Assembly: GCA_964384525.1 (NCBI GenBank)
Contig: CAYLKO010000018.1
Location: 1-37,978 of the forward strand
Length of the DNA: 37,978 nucleotides
DNA from: SHZI01 sp964384525
GTDB lineage: Bacteria; Pseudomonadota; Gammaproteobacteria; Steroidobacterales; GCA-2729495
Direction of reading: 5' to 3'
The position numbers were made by a program, and so were the translations under genes. The notes beneath the pieces are model-generated. The model saw only the letters and a program-made list of their open reading frames with translations. It was not told the origin of the DNA and made no database searches. Below, piece after piece: positions 25,925 to 37,978 of the stretch. Position 1 is the stretch's first letter. Every line of letters begins with the position of its first letter.

Positions 25925-27588
25925 GCCTGATTCTCCCAGCGGGCGGGGTCGGCGAAGACGATGCGGAACACGCTGCCGCCATCGCGGCGCGCATCGTAAA
26001 CCAGCGTGGCCTGGTTGCACTCGCAGAGCTCGCGCGAGATGAACAGGCCAAGGCCGGTGCCACCGCTGCGACCCGTGGCGAAGGGCTCGAAGACCTGCTC
26101 GCGCATTTCCTCCGGAATGCCGGGGCCGGAGTCCAGCACTTCGAGATACGGGCGGCGGTTGCCCGGCAGGCGCCCAAAGCTGATTTCAACGGCAATGCCG
26201 CCGTTCGTGCTGCCGTATTTCACCGCGTTCTCGCACAGGTTCCAGACGATCTGGCGCAGGTGGCCGGGGTCCATGCGCACTTCCACATCCGCCGGGGCGG
26301 TTACCTTCAGCTGGCCCTCGAAAAGCTCGAGTGTCGAGCTGAACTCGGTGGCGAACTCGCGGCTCCAGTCGCGGAGATAGATGAGCTCCGGCCGGCTGTC
26401 TTCCCGGCGGGACAGCTGCAACACGTTTTCGACGATGTCGTTGACGCGGCGTGAGTTGGTTTGAATGATGGCTATCAACCGCCGGTCTTCGGCGGACAGC
26501 GCCGTGGATTCTTCGAGGAGCTGGCTCGCGTGGCTCAGCGCCCCGACGGGATTGCGGATCTCGTGGGCGATGCTCGCGGACAGGCGGCCGAGTGCCGCGA
26601 GCTTGGTCTGCTGCACCTTCTGGGCGAGCAGGCTCGCGTTTTCGAGGAACATCAGCACCGCGCCTTCTTCGCCACCCGGGTTGCCGCCAAGCGGTGCCAG
26701 ATAGGCATTGATCCGCGTCGTGCCGTCGGCCGACATGAACGGTGGCGGCTGCAGCAGCGGATTGCCCTGGCGGCGCCAGTCCGCCAGCATCCGGCTGAGG
26801 TGCGGCGCCAGCCGCGCCAGATCCTGCTCCGGATCATCGCGGCGGATGCCCGCATGTTCAGCCGCCGACTGGTTGATCAGCCGGACGCGATTGTCCGCAT
26901 CGACCACCACGATGCTCTCGCGCAGGTTCTGGATGATGTACTCGTTCAGCTGGGCGAGATTGGCCAGATCGATGCCGCGCTGCCGGGCCAGCGCCTCGCT
27001 TTCTTCCAGTCGCCGCGCCAGCGGATAGGCTGCCGAGGCGATCATGAAGATGATCGTCCCCAGCACGCCGGCCGCAATGAATTCGCGCGAGGGCGCCTGC
27101 TGGCCGACGACGCTGATCGTCTGTTCGATGAGGATCGCGAGGGCCGCGAGCGCCGCGGTGAAAAAAGCTTCCCGCCCGCGCAGGGTGATGCTGCCGGCGC
27201 CGACAAACACCACCAGCAGTCCGCCGATGCCGCTGCGCACGCCGCCGCTGGCATGCATCAGCAGGGTGATGGCGAGGATGTCGACCGCGAGTTCGACGAG
27301 CGCCACCCGGGGCGGCACCACCGCGCGCCGCCACTGCCAGGCCAGCACCAGCAGCGCAAAGGCGGTGTACAGGCCGGCGGTGTTCAGGAACAGCGCGGAA
27401 TTCCGCACCCCGAGGATGGGGCCATCCTGGTTGGCGAGCGAGATGCCCAGCATCGTGATGGCAATCACGGCGCGCAACAGGCTGACAAAACGCAGCACGC
27501 CGCGGGCGCCGTCCATGCCGATTGCCCGTTTTCGTTTGGCGGGCGGTGGGCGCGGGTGGTCCGGCAAAGTGTGTTCGGCAGCAGCCAT
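25921..27588 (-). CDS. pilS: Sensor histidine kinase PilS
   Basis: 555 residues from the ATG at 27588 (MAAAEHTLPDHP). PilS is the inner-membrane kinase for PilR; in Pseudomonas it senses PilA in the membrane. It has about six N-terminal membrane segments between residues 30 and 190, a PAS domain (NLRESIVVVDADNRVRLIN), the HisKA box SIAHEIRNPVGALSHA with the phospho-His, and the ATPase boxes NLCENAVKYG (N), DSGPGIPEE (G1) and GGTGLGLF (G2). A second ATG at 27519 (MDGARGVLRF) is a real alternative: CATAAT on the - strand at 27602-27597 sits only 9 nt before the first ATG and would suit a start further in. It diverges from sucC. Confidence 0.95.
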   Translation of the reverse strand: MAAAEHTLPDHPRPPPAKRKRAIGMDGARGVLRFVSLLRAVIAITMLGISLANQDGPILGVRNSALFLNTAGLYTAFALLVLAWQWRRAVVPPRVALVELAVDILAITLLMHASGGVRSGIGGLLVVFVGAGSITLRGREAFFTAALAALAILIEQTISVVGQQAPSREFIAAGVLGTIIFMIASAAYPLARRLEESEALARQRGIDLANLAQLNEYIIQNLRESIVVVDADNRVRLINQSAAEHAGIRRDDPEQDLARLAPHLSRMLADWRRQGNPLLQPPPFMSADGTTRINAYLAPLGGNPGGEEGAVLMFLENASLLAQKVQQTKLAALGRLSASIAHEIRNPVGALSHASQLLEESTALSAEDRRLIAIIQTNSRRVNDIVENVLQLSRREDSRPELIYLRDWSREFATEFSSTLELFEGQLKVTAPADVEVRMDPGHLRQIVWNLCENAVKYGSTNGGIAVEISFGRLPGNRRPYLEVLDSGPGIPEEMREQVFEPFATGRSGGTGLGLFISRELCECNQATLVYDARRDGGSVFRIVFADPARWENQA

Positions 27589-27639
27589 CCGGAGATTATG
27601 TATTCCCGAACGCCAGGATGCGTGACGGCCTGCCCAACT

Positions 27640-27667
27640 TTGACAGGGCGCACAATTCGCCCACAAT
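27640..27667 (+). promoter_or_regulatory. sucCD promoter with inverted repeat between the boxes
   Basis: A consensus TTGACA (27640-27645) and CACAAT (27662-27667) are 16 nt apart. The spacer contains GGGCG (27646-27650) and CGCCC (27658-27662), a perfect inverted repeat with a 7-nt centre, placed where a repressor would block polymerase. CACAAT also occurs at 27651-27656. Transcription would start near 27674, about 20 nt before the sucC ATG. Confidence 0.6.
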
Positions 27668-27694
27668 AGCCGCCTTCCGCATTGGGCACTCCGC

Positions 27695-28884
<1,190 letters not shown>

Positions 28885-28888
<4 letters not shown>

Positions 28889-29754
28889 GCGTGCTGGTAC
28901 ACAAGAATTCGAAGATCATCTGCCAGGGCCTGACCGGCCGGCAGGGTTCGTTCCACGCCCAGCAGTGCATCGAATACGGCACGCAGATCGTTGCCGGCTG
29001 CACGCCCGGACGGGGCGGCACCGAGCATCTCGGCCTGCCGGTGTTCAACACCATGCCGGATGCCGTGAAGGCCACCGGCGCCGATGTCAGCCTGATTTTC
29101 GTGCCGGCGCCGGGCGCCGCCGACGCGATCCTCGCCGCGGCCGCGGCCGGCATCAAGCTCATCGTGTGCATCACCGAGGGCATCCCGGTGCTGGACATGG
29201 TGAAGGTCAAGGCCGCCCTCAAGGACTACGACGCGCGGCTGATCGGGCCGAACTGCCCCGGCATCATCACGCCGGGCGAATGCAAGATCGGCATCATGCC
29301 GGGCTTCATCCACAAGCCGGGTCGCGTGGGCATCATTTCCCGTTCCGGCACGCTGACCTACGAGGCGGTGTACCAGACCACGCGCAATGGCCTCGGCCAG
29401 ACCACCTGCATCGGCATCGGCGGTGATCCGATCCGCGGCATGAACTTCGTGGACTGCCTGGAACTCTTCGAGGCGGATCTGGCCACCGACGGTATCATCA
29501 TGGTCGGCGAGATCGGCGGCTCGGATGAAGAGGCTGCGGCCCGCTACATCCAGGCGCAGGTCAAGAAGCCGGTGGTGGCCTATATCGCCGGCGTCACCGC
29601 CCCGCCGGGCAAGCGCATGGGGCATGCGGGGGCGATCATTTCCGGCGGCGAGGGCACGGCCGAGGCCAAGTTTGCGGCACTCGAGAAGGCCGGCGTGAAG
29701 ACCGTGCGTTCACCCGCCGAACTCGGCAGCGCGATGCAGGAGCTGCTTCGCTGA
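28885..29754 (+). CDS. sucD: Succinyl-CoA synthetase (ADP-forming), alpha subunit
   Basis: 289 residues, as in E. coli. SucD binds CoA and carries the phospho-His. Visible are ICQGLTGRQGSFHA (CoA site), VAGCTPGRGGTEHLGLPVF, IVCITEGIPVLDM, LIGPNCPGIITPGECKIGIM, SRSGTLTYEAVYQTT, GIGGDPIRGMNFVDCL, and RMGHAGAIISGGEGTAE with the active-site His. ATG 28885 overlaps the sucC stop and has a strong GGAGGGGG just upstream, which would ensure equal amounts of the two subunits. Its last codons carry the AGGAG that seems to serve nadE. Confidence 0.98.
29738..29742 (+). promoter_or_regulatory. Ribosome-binding site that decides the nadE start
   Basis: AGGAG (29738-29742) within the last codons of sucD lies 8 nt before CTG 29751 and 11 nt before ATC 29754. 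Nothing comparable precedes GTG 29808. It supports an unusual initiation codon for nadE at the sucD stop. Confidence 0.6.
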
Positions 29755-31412
29755 TCGACACCCTGGCCGACACCCTGCGCATCGCGCTCGCCCAGCAGAA
29801 TTTCCTGGTGGGCGACGTGGCCGGGAACACCGACCGCATCATCACCCTGATGGGCGAACTCCACGCGTCGCAGACGGCGGATCTGCTGATGTGTCCGGAG
29901 CTGGCGGTGAGCGGTTATCCGCCGGAAGACCTGCTCTATCACGCCGGCATGCGCCGGCAGATCAGCGACAGCCTCGCCCGGCTCGAGGCCGCATCCCGCA
30001 ACATGGCGGTGCTGGTCGGCTATCCCGAATACACCGATCAGGGCATCTACAACTCGCTGGCGCTGTACGCCGGTGGCCGGCAGGTGGCGAATCACCGCAA
30101 ATACAACCTGCCGAACTACAGCGTATTCGATGAACAGCGCTATTTCCGGCGCGGTGCCGGCCCCACGGTGGTGGAGTTCCACGGCTTCAGGCTGGCGCTC
30201 GGCGTCTGCGAAGACCTGTGGGAAACCGAGCCCATGGCCTCTGCAACCGGCGCCGAGCTGATCCTGATCGTCAACGGCTCGCCCTTCGAAATCGGCAAGC
30301 AGCGCCGGCGCGAAACGGTGATCGCCGCGCGCGTCCGGGCCACCGGTCTGCCACTGGTGTATCTCAACATGGTGGGCGGGCAGGACGAGCTGGTGTTCGA
30401 CGGCGGCTCCTGCGCGATGGCGGCCGATGGCCAACTCATATTGCGTGCCCCGGCCTGCGAGACCGCACTGCCGGTGGTGGAGTGCAGCCGCGGTGCCGAT
30501 GGCCTTGTGCTCCGCACGACAGCCAGCCTCGCACCGCTGCCGGACGAGGTGGCGAGCGTCTACGAGGTGCTGGTGACCGGCGTGCGCGACTACGTGCGCA
30601 AGAATGGTTTTCCGGGCGTGGTGCTCGGCTTGTCCGGCGGGCTCGATTCGGCGCTGACGCTGGCCATTGCCGTCGATGCCCTGGGGGCCGATGCCGTGCA
30701 GGCGGTGATGATGCCCTACCGGTACACCGCCGCGATCAGTATCGAGGATGCGGGCGAGCAGGCCCGGCAGCTCGGCGTGAGCTATCAGGTCATCCCGATT
30801 GAACCGCTGGTCTCGGCTGCGCAGGCGGCGCTGCACGAGCAGTTTGCCGGACTGCCGGAGGACACCACCGAGGAAAACCTGCAGTCGCGGGCGCGTGGCA
30901 TCCTGCTCATGGCGATCTCCAACAAGACCGGCCGTATGGTGCTCGCCACCGGCAACAAGAGCGAATTCGCCGTGGGCTATGCCACCTTGTATGGCGACAT
31001 GGCCGGCGGCTTTGCGCCGATCAAGGATTGCACCAAGACGCTGGTCTACCGGCTGGCCCGCTACCGGAACTCGATCGCGGCCGATGGCCGGCCGGTGATT
31101 CCCGAACGGGTGATCACGCGGCCGCCGAGCGCGGAACTCCGCCCCGATCAGAAAGACAGTGACTCATTGCCGCCCTACGAGGTGCTCGATCCGATACTCG
31201 ATGCGCTGATCCTGGAGAATCGCTCGGTGGACGAGATCGTCGCGCAGGGTGTGGCGCCCCTGGTTGCCGAGCGCGTGCTCGAGATGGTGCGGCGCGCCGA
31301 GTACAAACGCCGGCAGGCGCCGCCCGGCGTGCGGATTTCGAGCCGCGCCTTCGGCCGCGACTGGCGTTACCCGATCACCTCCGGCTACCGCCACCGGAAC
31401 GGCAACAAGTAA
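29751..31412 (+). CDS. nadE: Glutamine-dependent NAD+ synthetase
   Basis: 553 residues if it starts at CTG 29751. NadE amidates deamido-NAD to NAD using ammonia from its own glutaminase domain. That nitrilase-type domain needs the first strand LRIALAQQNFLVGD, which lies upstream of the first standard start (GTG 29808), so translation must begin earlier; CTG 29751 (overlapping the sucD stop as CTGA), ATC 29754 and CTG 29775 are the options. Catalytic triad: Glu50 (CPELAVSGYPPED), Lys117 (NHRKYNLPNY), Cys153 (GVCEDLW). The synthetase domain has the PP-loop LGLSGGLDSALT, ATGNKSEFAVGYATLYGD and the C-terminal KRRQAPPGVRIS. It follows sucCD directly. Confidence 0.95.
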   Translation: MIDTLADTLRIALAQQNFLVGDVAGNTDRIITLMGELHASQTADLLMCPELAVSGYPPEDLLYHAGMRRQISDSLARLEAASRNMAVLVGYPEYTDQGIYNSLALYAGGRQVANHRKYNLPNYSVFDEQRYFRRGAGPTVVEFHGFRLALGVCEDLWETEPMASATGAELILIVNGSPFEIGKQRRRETVIAARVRATGLPLVYLNMVGGQDELVFDGGSCAMAADGQLILRAPACETALPVVECSRGADGLVLRTTASLAPLPDEVASVYEVLVTGVRDYVRKNGFPGVVLGLSGGLDSALTLAIAVDALGADAVQAVMMPYRYTAAISIEDAGEQARQLGVSYQVIPIEPLVSAAQAALHEQFAGLPEDTTEENLQSRARGILLMAISNKTGRMVLATGNKSEFAVGYATLYGDMAGGFAPIKDCTKTLVYRLARYRNSIAADGRPVIPERVITRPPSAELRPDQKDSDSLPPYEVLDPILDALILENRSVDEIVAQGVAPLVAERVLEMVRRAEYKRRQAPPGVRISSRAFGRDWRYPITSGYRHRNGNK

Positions 31413-31439
31413 CCGCCCCGGCCATTTGCCGGAAGGCGG
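31413..31439. terminator. Hairpin between converging nadE and bamD
   Basis: The 28-nt spacer is nearly all dyad: CCGCC (31413-31417) with GGCGG (31435-31439), and CCGGC (31418-31422) with GCCGG (31428-31432), loop CATTT and a two-base bulge. There is no T tract, but the position between two stops suits a bidirectional transcription barrier. Confidence 0.4.
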
Positions 31440-31440
31440 G

Positions 31441-32262
31441 CTATTGCCAGAACTTGTACCAGGGTGGTTCGGCGGCCTTCTCCACGCGTTTGGCCCGATC
31501 CGGGAAGCTTGCCACCAGCACCTGGCGGGCATCGTCGGCGAGGTCCGTCATGCCGAGCTGTTCGTAGGCCGCGACCATGATGGCCAGCGACTCGGGCACG
31601 GCGGGCGCCCCTTCGTATTGCTCGATGACATGGCGGCCGCGGTTGGCGGCAGCGAGCCAGGCGCCGCGCTGCATGTAGTAGCGCGCCACATGCAGTTCAT
31701 AGGTGGCAAGGCGGTTGCGCAGAAACACCATCCGTTGCCGGGCGTCCGCGGCATAGCTGCTGTCCGGAAAACGCTGCAACAATTGCGCAAACACGGAGAA
31801 GGATTCCTGGGCGTTCTTCGGCGGCCGCTTGCTCAGGTCCACGTTGAACAGCCGGTGATACCAGCTGTGTTCCCCGGAGAAGTAGGCGAGGCCGCGCATG
31901 TAGAGCGCATAGTCCACCCGCGGGTGGGTGGGGTTCTCGCGCTCGAAATTGGTGGCGGCGTCGACCGTGGCTTCGATCTGACGGTCTTTGTAGTAGCAGT
32001 AGATCAGGTCCAGCTGCGCCTGTATGGTCTCGTTGCTGAACGGAAAACGGGCTTCCAGGGCTTCGTAGTAGCGGATCGCATTGTTGTAATCGCCTGCGTT
32101 CATGGCCTTGTTGCCGCGCTTGAACAGCTCGGTGACCCCCGAGCGGGCGTCGCGTTCTTCCTTGGACTTGCTGGCGCAGCCGGTCACCAGCCCGCTGAAG
32201 ACGAGCAGCAGGGACAGGGCAATGACCAGGGCTGGAAAGTTCTGGCGCGTGTTCGCAGGCAT
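31441..32262 (-). CDS. bamD: Outer membrane assembly lipoprotein BamD
   Basis: 273 residues from the ATG at 32262 (MPANTRQNFP). BamD is the essential lipoprotein partner of BamA in outer-membrane protein insertion. The signal peptide ends in the lipobox LVTG-Cys29; the mature protein begins CASKSKEERDA and contains the TPR-type repeats of the family (LFKRGNKAMNAGDYNNAIRYY, then SYAADARQRMVFLRNRLA and ELHVARYYMQRGAWLAAANR). Length is slightly above E. coli BamD (245). It is single, divergent from rluD with a 47-nt spacer that holds TATACT on the - strand (32298-32293) as a possible -10. bamD next to rluD and pgeF is a conserved gammaproteobacterial group. Confidence 0.96.
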   Translation of the reverse strand: MPANTRQNFPALVIALSLLLVFSGLVTGCASKSKEERDARSGVTELFKRGNKAMNAGDYNNAIRYYEALEARFPFSNETIQAQLDLIYCYYKDRQIEATVDAATNFERENPTHPRVDYALYMRGLAYFSGEHSWYHRLFNVDLSKRPPKNAQESFSVFAQLLQRFPDSSYAADARQRMVFLRNRLATYELHVARYYMQRGAWLAAANRGRHVIEQYEGAPAVPESLAIMVAAYEQLGMTDLADDARQVLVASFPDRAKRVEKAAEPPWYKFWQ

Positions 32263-32309
32263 GAATGGGGCGCTGTCGCCGACGGGGCCCGCAGTATAGC
32301 CTAGCCCGC

Positions 32310-33362
32310 ATGGAGCCCTCACCGAACCCGCTGGTCGTTCCCGCCGACGCCGCCGGCCGCCGCCTGGATCAGGTGCTGGCCGAGTTGCTGCCGGAGCATT
32401 CCCGAAGCCGCCTCAAGCAATGGATCCTCGACGGCCGTGTGCGCCGCGATGGCGCCACGCCGGCGCCGCGCACCCGCGTTGCCGCGGGGCAGGGCATCGA
32501 GGTGGAGGGTGGCGGGAGCGAGGCCGGGGATGAGCCCGATGTCGGCGAGAGCATCCCTGAAGCCATGGCGATGCCGCTCGACATCGCCTATGAGGACGAG
32601 CACCTGCTGGTGATCAACAAACCGGCGGGGCTGGTGGTGCATCCGGGCGCGGGCAATCCCGGCGGTACGCTGCAGAACGGCCTGCTGGCCTACGCGCCGG
32701 AGCTTGCGGCACTGCCTCGCAGCGGCATCCTGCATCGGCTCGACAAGGACACCTCGGGCCTTTTGATCGTGGCGCGCACGCTGCCGGCATACACGCGCCT
32801 CATCGAGGCCCTGGAGGCCCGCGACATCACGCGCGAGTACCGGGCGCTGTGTGCAGGGCCGATGACGGCGGGCGGTGTCGTCGATGCGGAAATCACCCGG
32901 CATCCCTCGCAGCGCACGAAGATGGCCGTGACCGGCAGCGGCGGCCGTGTGGCGGTGACGCACTACCGGGTGCTCGGCCGGTTTCCCCACCACACCTTCA
33001 TTGCGGTCCGTCTCGACACCGGCCGCACCCACCAGATCCGCGTGCACATGGCGCATGTCCGCCATCCGGTCGTGGGCGATCCCGCCTACAGCGGCCGGTT
33101 GAGCGTGCCGGCCGGCGCCACGCCGGCCTTCGCCACCGCCTTGCGGGGTTTCAGGCGCCAGGCCCTGCATGCCCATCGCCTGCAGTTCGCTCATCCGGCC
33201 GACGATCGCGTCGTCGAGCTGACCGCGCCGCTGCCGGCGGACTTTCGCGCGCTGCTGGCCGCGCTGGTCGCCAATTCGAACGCCACCGCCGATGCGGCTG
33301 CAGAAGTTGCGCGCCTCGAAGCCTTGCCATGGCCGGAACCGCTGGTCACCCCGCCACGATGA
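32310..33362 (+). CDS. rluD: 23S rRNA pseudouridine synthase RluD
   Basis: 350 residues (E. coli 326). RluD makes pseudouridines in helix 69 of 23S rRNA. An N-terminal S4 RNA-binding domain (RRLDQVLAELLPEHSRSRLK, about 17-65) is joined by an acidic Gly/Glu/Asp linker to the catalytic domain with LVINKPAGLVVHPGAG, the catalytic Asp145 in HRLDKDTSGLLIVA, and RLDTGRTHQIRVHMAH. Start ATG 32310 has no good Shine-Dalgarno. RluC and RluA differ in motif details, so D is the best reading, supported by the bamD-rluD-pgeF-clpB context. The last 4 nt overlap pgeF. A C-terminal tail past LTAPLPADF adds about 30 residues. Confidence 0.93.
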   Translation: MEPSPNPLVVPADAAGRRLDQVLAELLPEHSRSRLKQWILDGRVRRDGATPAPRTRVAAGQGIEVEGGGSEAGDEPDVGESIPEAMAMPLDIAYEDEHLLVINKPAGLVVHPGAGNPGGTLQNGLLAYAPELAALPRSGILHRLDKDTSGLLIVARTLPAYTRLIEALEARDITREYRALCAGPMTAGGVVDAEITRHPSQRTKMAVTGSGGRVAVTHYRVLGRFPHHTFIAVRLDTGRTHQIRVHMAHVRHPVVGDPAYSGRLSVPAGATPAFATALRGFRRQALHAHRLQFAHPADDRVVELTAPLPADFRALLAALVANSNATADAAAEVARLEALPWPEPLVTPPR

Positions 33363-34162
33363 GCGCCATCCCGCTGTCCGCCACCGTGATCCGGCCCGCG
33401 TGGCCGGCGCCGCCGGCGGTGCGGGCGCTGGCCCCCACGCGGGTGGGTGGCGTCAGCGCGGCGCCTTACGCCCCCCACAATCTGGGCGATCACGTGCAGG
33501 ATGATCCGCTGGCGGTCCGCGACAACCGGCAGCGGCTGCATCGCGAGCTCAACCTGCCGTCTGCCCCGGTGTGGTTGCGCCAGGTGCACGGCACCGCGGT
33601 GGCTGATCTCTCCGGCAGACGGCCCGCAGACACGAGTGTGCCGACGGCCGATGCCGCCCTCGGCACGTTTTTGGGCGCGGCTTCGAGTGCGGTCTGCGTC
33701 GTGCTCACCGCGGATTGCCTGCCGGTGCTGTTCTGCAATCGCGCCGGCACCCATGTGGCTGCCGCGCACGCCGGCTGGCGCGGGCTGGCAGACGGCGTGC
33801 TGGAGGCCACGGTTTCTGCGCTGGCGGCCCGGGGTGCGCCGGCCCACACATTGCTCGCCTGGCTGGGTCCGGCCATCGGGCCGGCGCACTACGAGGTGGG
33901 TGGCGAGGTTCGCGATGCCTTCATGCGCTCCGATCCCGAAGCCTTGAGCGCCTTTCGTGCGGTCCGACCCGGTCACTGGCTGCTGGACCTGTACACCGTG
34001 GCCCGCCAGCGGCTGCAGCGTGCCGGTGTTCCGCAGGTCAGTGGCGGCGGTCTTTGCACCTTCAGCGATGCCGCGCGCTTCCATTCCCATCGGCGCGATG
34101 GCGGCGGCCACCGCCATACCGGGCGCCAGGCAACGCTGATCTGGATCGAGCGCAGCGGTTGA
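33359..34162 (+). CDS. pgeF: Polyphenol oxidase/purine nucleosidase-type YfiH family protein (PgeF)
   Basis: 267 residues from ATG 33359, overlapping the rluD stop as ATGA; an ATG at 33329 is possible. The family (Cu-oxidase_4, YfiH/LACC1-like) is reported to edit peptidoglycan precursors in E. coli by removing wrongly inserted L-Ser from the MurC product, and to have purine nucleoside activity in relatives. Metal-site motifs are WLRQVHGTAV (His), LTADCLPVLF (Cys), AAHAGWRGLADGV (His) and GPAIGPAHYEVG; FHSHRRDG near the end is also typical. The rluD-pgeF-clpB order matches E. coli. If the editing role holds, it would act on the pathway encoded at the start of the window. Confidence 0.92.
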   Translation: MSAIPLSATVIRPAWPAPPAVRALAPTRVGGVSAAPYAPHNLGDHVQDDPLAVRDNRQRLHRELNLPSAPVWLRQVHGTAVADLSGRRPADTSVPTADAALGTFLGAASSAVCVVLTADCLPVLFCNRAGTHVAAAHAGWRGLADGVLEATVSALAARGAPAHTLLAWLGPAIGPAHYEVGGEVRDAFMRSDPEALSAFRAVRPGHWLLDLYTVARQRLQRAGVPQVSGGGLCTFSDAARFHSHRRDGGGHRHTGRQATLIWIERSG

Positions 34163-34184
34163 AAATCGGCCCGATCAGCCCAAT

Positions 34185-34210
34185 CTTGAGGGAAGCCCTG
34201 TTCCCGAAAC
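34185..34210 (+). promoter_or_regulatory. Possible heat-shock (sigma-32-like) promoter for clpB
   Basis: CTTGAG (34185-34190) followed after 12 nt by CCCGAAAC (34203-34210) resembles the sigma-32 pattern CTTGAA and CCCCAT-T in part. A GGGAA/TTCCC stem (34190-34205) overlaps the spacer. The match is incomplete, but clpB is a known heat-shock gene and this 64-nt spacer must hold its promoter if it has one. Confidence 0.35.
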
Positions 34211-34226
34211 GCCGAGAAATCCACAG

Positions 34227-36824
<2,598 letters not shown>

Positions 36825-36888
36825 TTGCCTGGTCGCCCGCCGTGCCTGTGGTGCGGTAGACTCCCGGGCTGAATTCCGAGGTTTAGCC

Positions 36889-37224
36889 ATGCCGATTTTC
36901 GACTACGAGTGCAGTGCCTGCGGCCATGCTTTCGATGCCCTTCAAAAGGCCGGCGAGGGCCCATTGAGGAAATGCCCGGAGTGCGGCAAGTTGAGCTTGA
37001 AGAAGCTGCTCGCCGCGCCGAATTTCGTTCTGAAGGGCACCGGCTGGTACCAGACCGACTTCCGCGGCAAACCCGACGGCAAGAAGCCGGCCGGCAAGAA
37101 GGACCAGGCGTCGGAGGGTGGCGGTGGCGACAAATCCGGCCACAGCCACGGCGACAGCCATGGTCACAGCCACAGCCATGGCGGCCACACCCACAGCCAT
37201 GGCCCGGGCGAACACAAACACTAG
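36889..37224 (+). CDS. FmdB-type zinc-ribbon protein with histidine-rich tail
   Basis: 111 residues from ATG 36889 with GAGGT 6-7 nt upstream. Residues 1-42 are a FmdB zinc ribbon: MPIFDYECSACGHAFDAL and KCPECG give Cys8, Cys11, Cys29 and Cys32. Next come NFVLKGTGWYQTDF, the family's conserved second block, and a Lys/Gly-rich stretch. The last 28 residues hold 11 His in His-Ser and His-Gly pairs, coded by repeated CACAGCCATGG-like DNA. FmdB proteins often precede aspS in gammaproteobacteria and have no firmly known role; the name comes from a formamidase-linked regulator. The tail suggests metal binding or storage. A TAGACT at 36857-36862 may be a -10 box. Confidence 0.88.
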   Translation: MPIFDYECSACGHAFDALQKAGEGPLRKCPECGKLSLKKLLAAPNFVLKGTGWYQTDFRGKPDGKKPAGKKDQASEGGGGDKSGHSHGDSHGHSHSHGGHTHSHGPGEHKH

Positions 37225-37281
37225 CCCTCCACGCAGGAGCAGCCGGCGGCGGCGCTCCCCCAATTCAGGACACTCGCAGCC

Positions 37282-37978
<697 letters not shown>

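Noticed and set aside
37130..37215. Tandem DNA repeat as a CRISPR or mobile element
   Set aside because: The short repeats encode the His-Ser/His-Gly tail in frame and have no spacers or flanking direct repeats.

Overview
The window is chromosomal DNA from a high-GC gammaproteobacterium. It is core, conserved sequence rather than an island: I see no integrase, transposase, CRISPR array, tRNA, toxin-antitoxin pair or phage gene. The evidence for the class is a full dcw (division and cell wall) cluster with LpxC, ZapD, BamD and polar type IV pilus genes. The placing of pilRS next to sucCD and the order lpxC-dciA-M23-secA-mutT-zapD-coaE suggest a Xanthomonadales/Nevskiales/Steroidobacterales-like lineage; that is inference from gene order only. 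Ten Ns inside ftsW show this is a draft or metagenomic scaffold.

Layout. (1) 1-12158, + strand: the 3' part of murF, then mraY, murD, ftsW, murG, murC, murB, ddl, ftsQ, ftsA and ftsZ, one tightly packed operon in which most junctions are 1-8 nt start/stop overlaps. It makes lipid II and assembles the divisome. (2) 12159-12489: a 331-nt spacer with two hairpins, a weak promoter and a small ORF whose stop overlaps the lpxC start. (3) lpxC (+), dciA (-, tail to tail with lpxC), an M23 peptidase, secA and mutT (+; the last three all seem to start at TTG). (4) 17963-24247, - strand: coaE-zapD, pilB-pilC-pilD running into coaE, and the major pilin pilA with its own sigma-54 type promoter and terminator. 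(5) pilS-pilR (-), the two-component system expected to drive that promoter. (6) Divergent from pilS: sucC-sucD-nadE (+). (7) bamD (-) converging on nadE. (8) rluD-pgeF-clpB-fmdB-aspS (+), with aspS cut by the window end.

How it fits together. Cytoplasmic Mur enzymes make UDP-MurNAc-pentapeptide (Ddl supplies D-Ala-D-Ala), MraY and MurG build lipid II, and FtsW with FtsQAZ and ZapD use it at the septum. LpxC, SecA and BamD serve outer-membrane biogenesis. PilBCD plus PilA form a type IV pilus, transcribed under PilSR with sigma-54 and probably IHF.

The most interesting observations are regulatory or start-codon oddities: a probable CTG start for nadE, the pilA control region, structured spacers at ftsZ/lpxC and pilB/pilC, an 82-nt adenine-free artefact beside the ftsW gap, and an 11-histidine tail on the FmdB zinc-ribbon protein. 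I did not find a convincing undescribed system.
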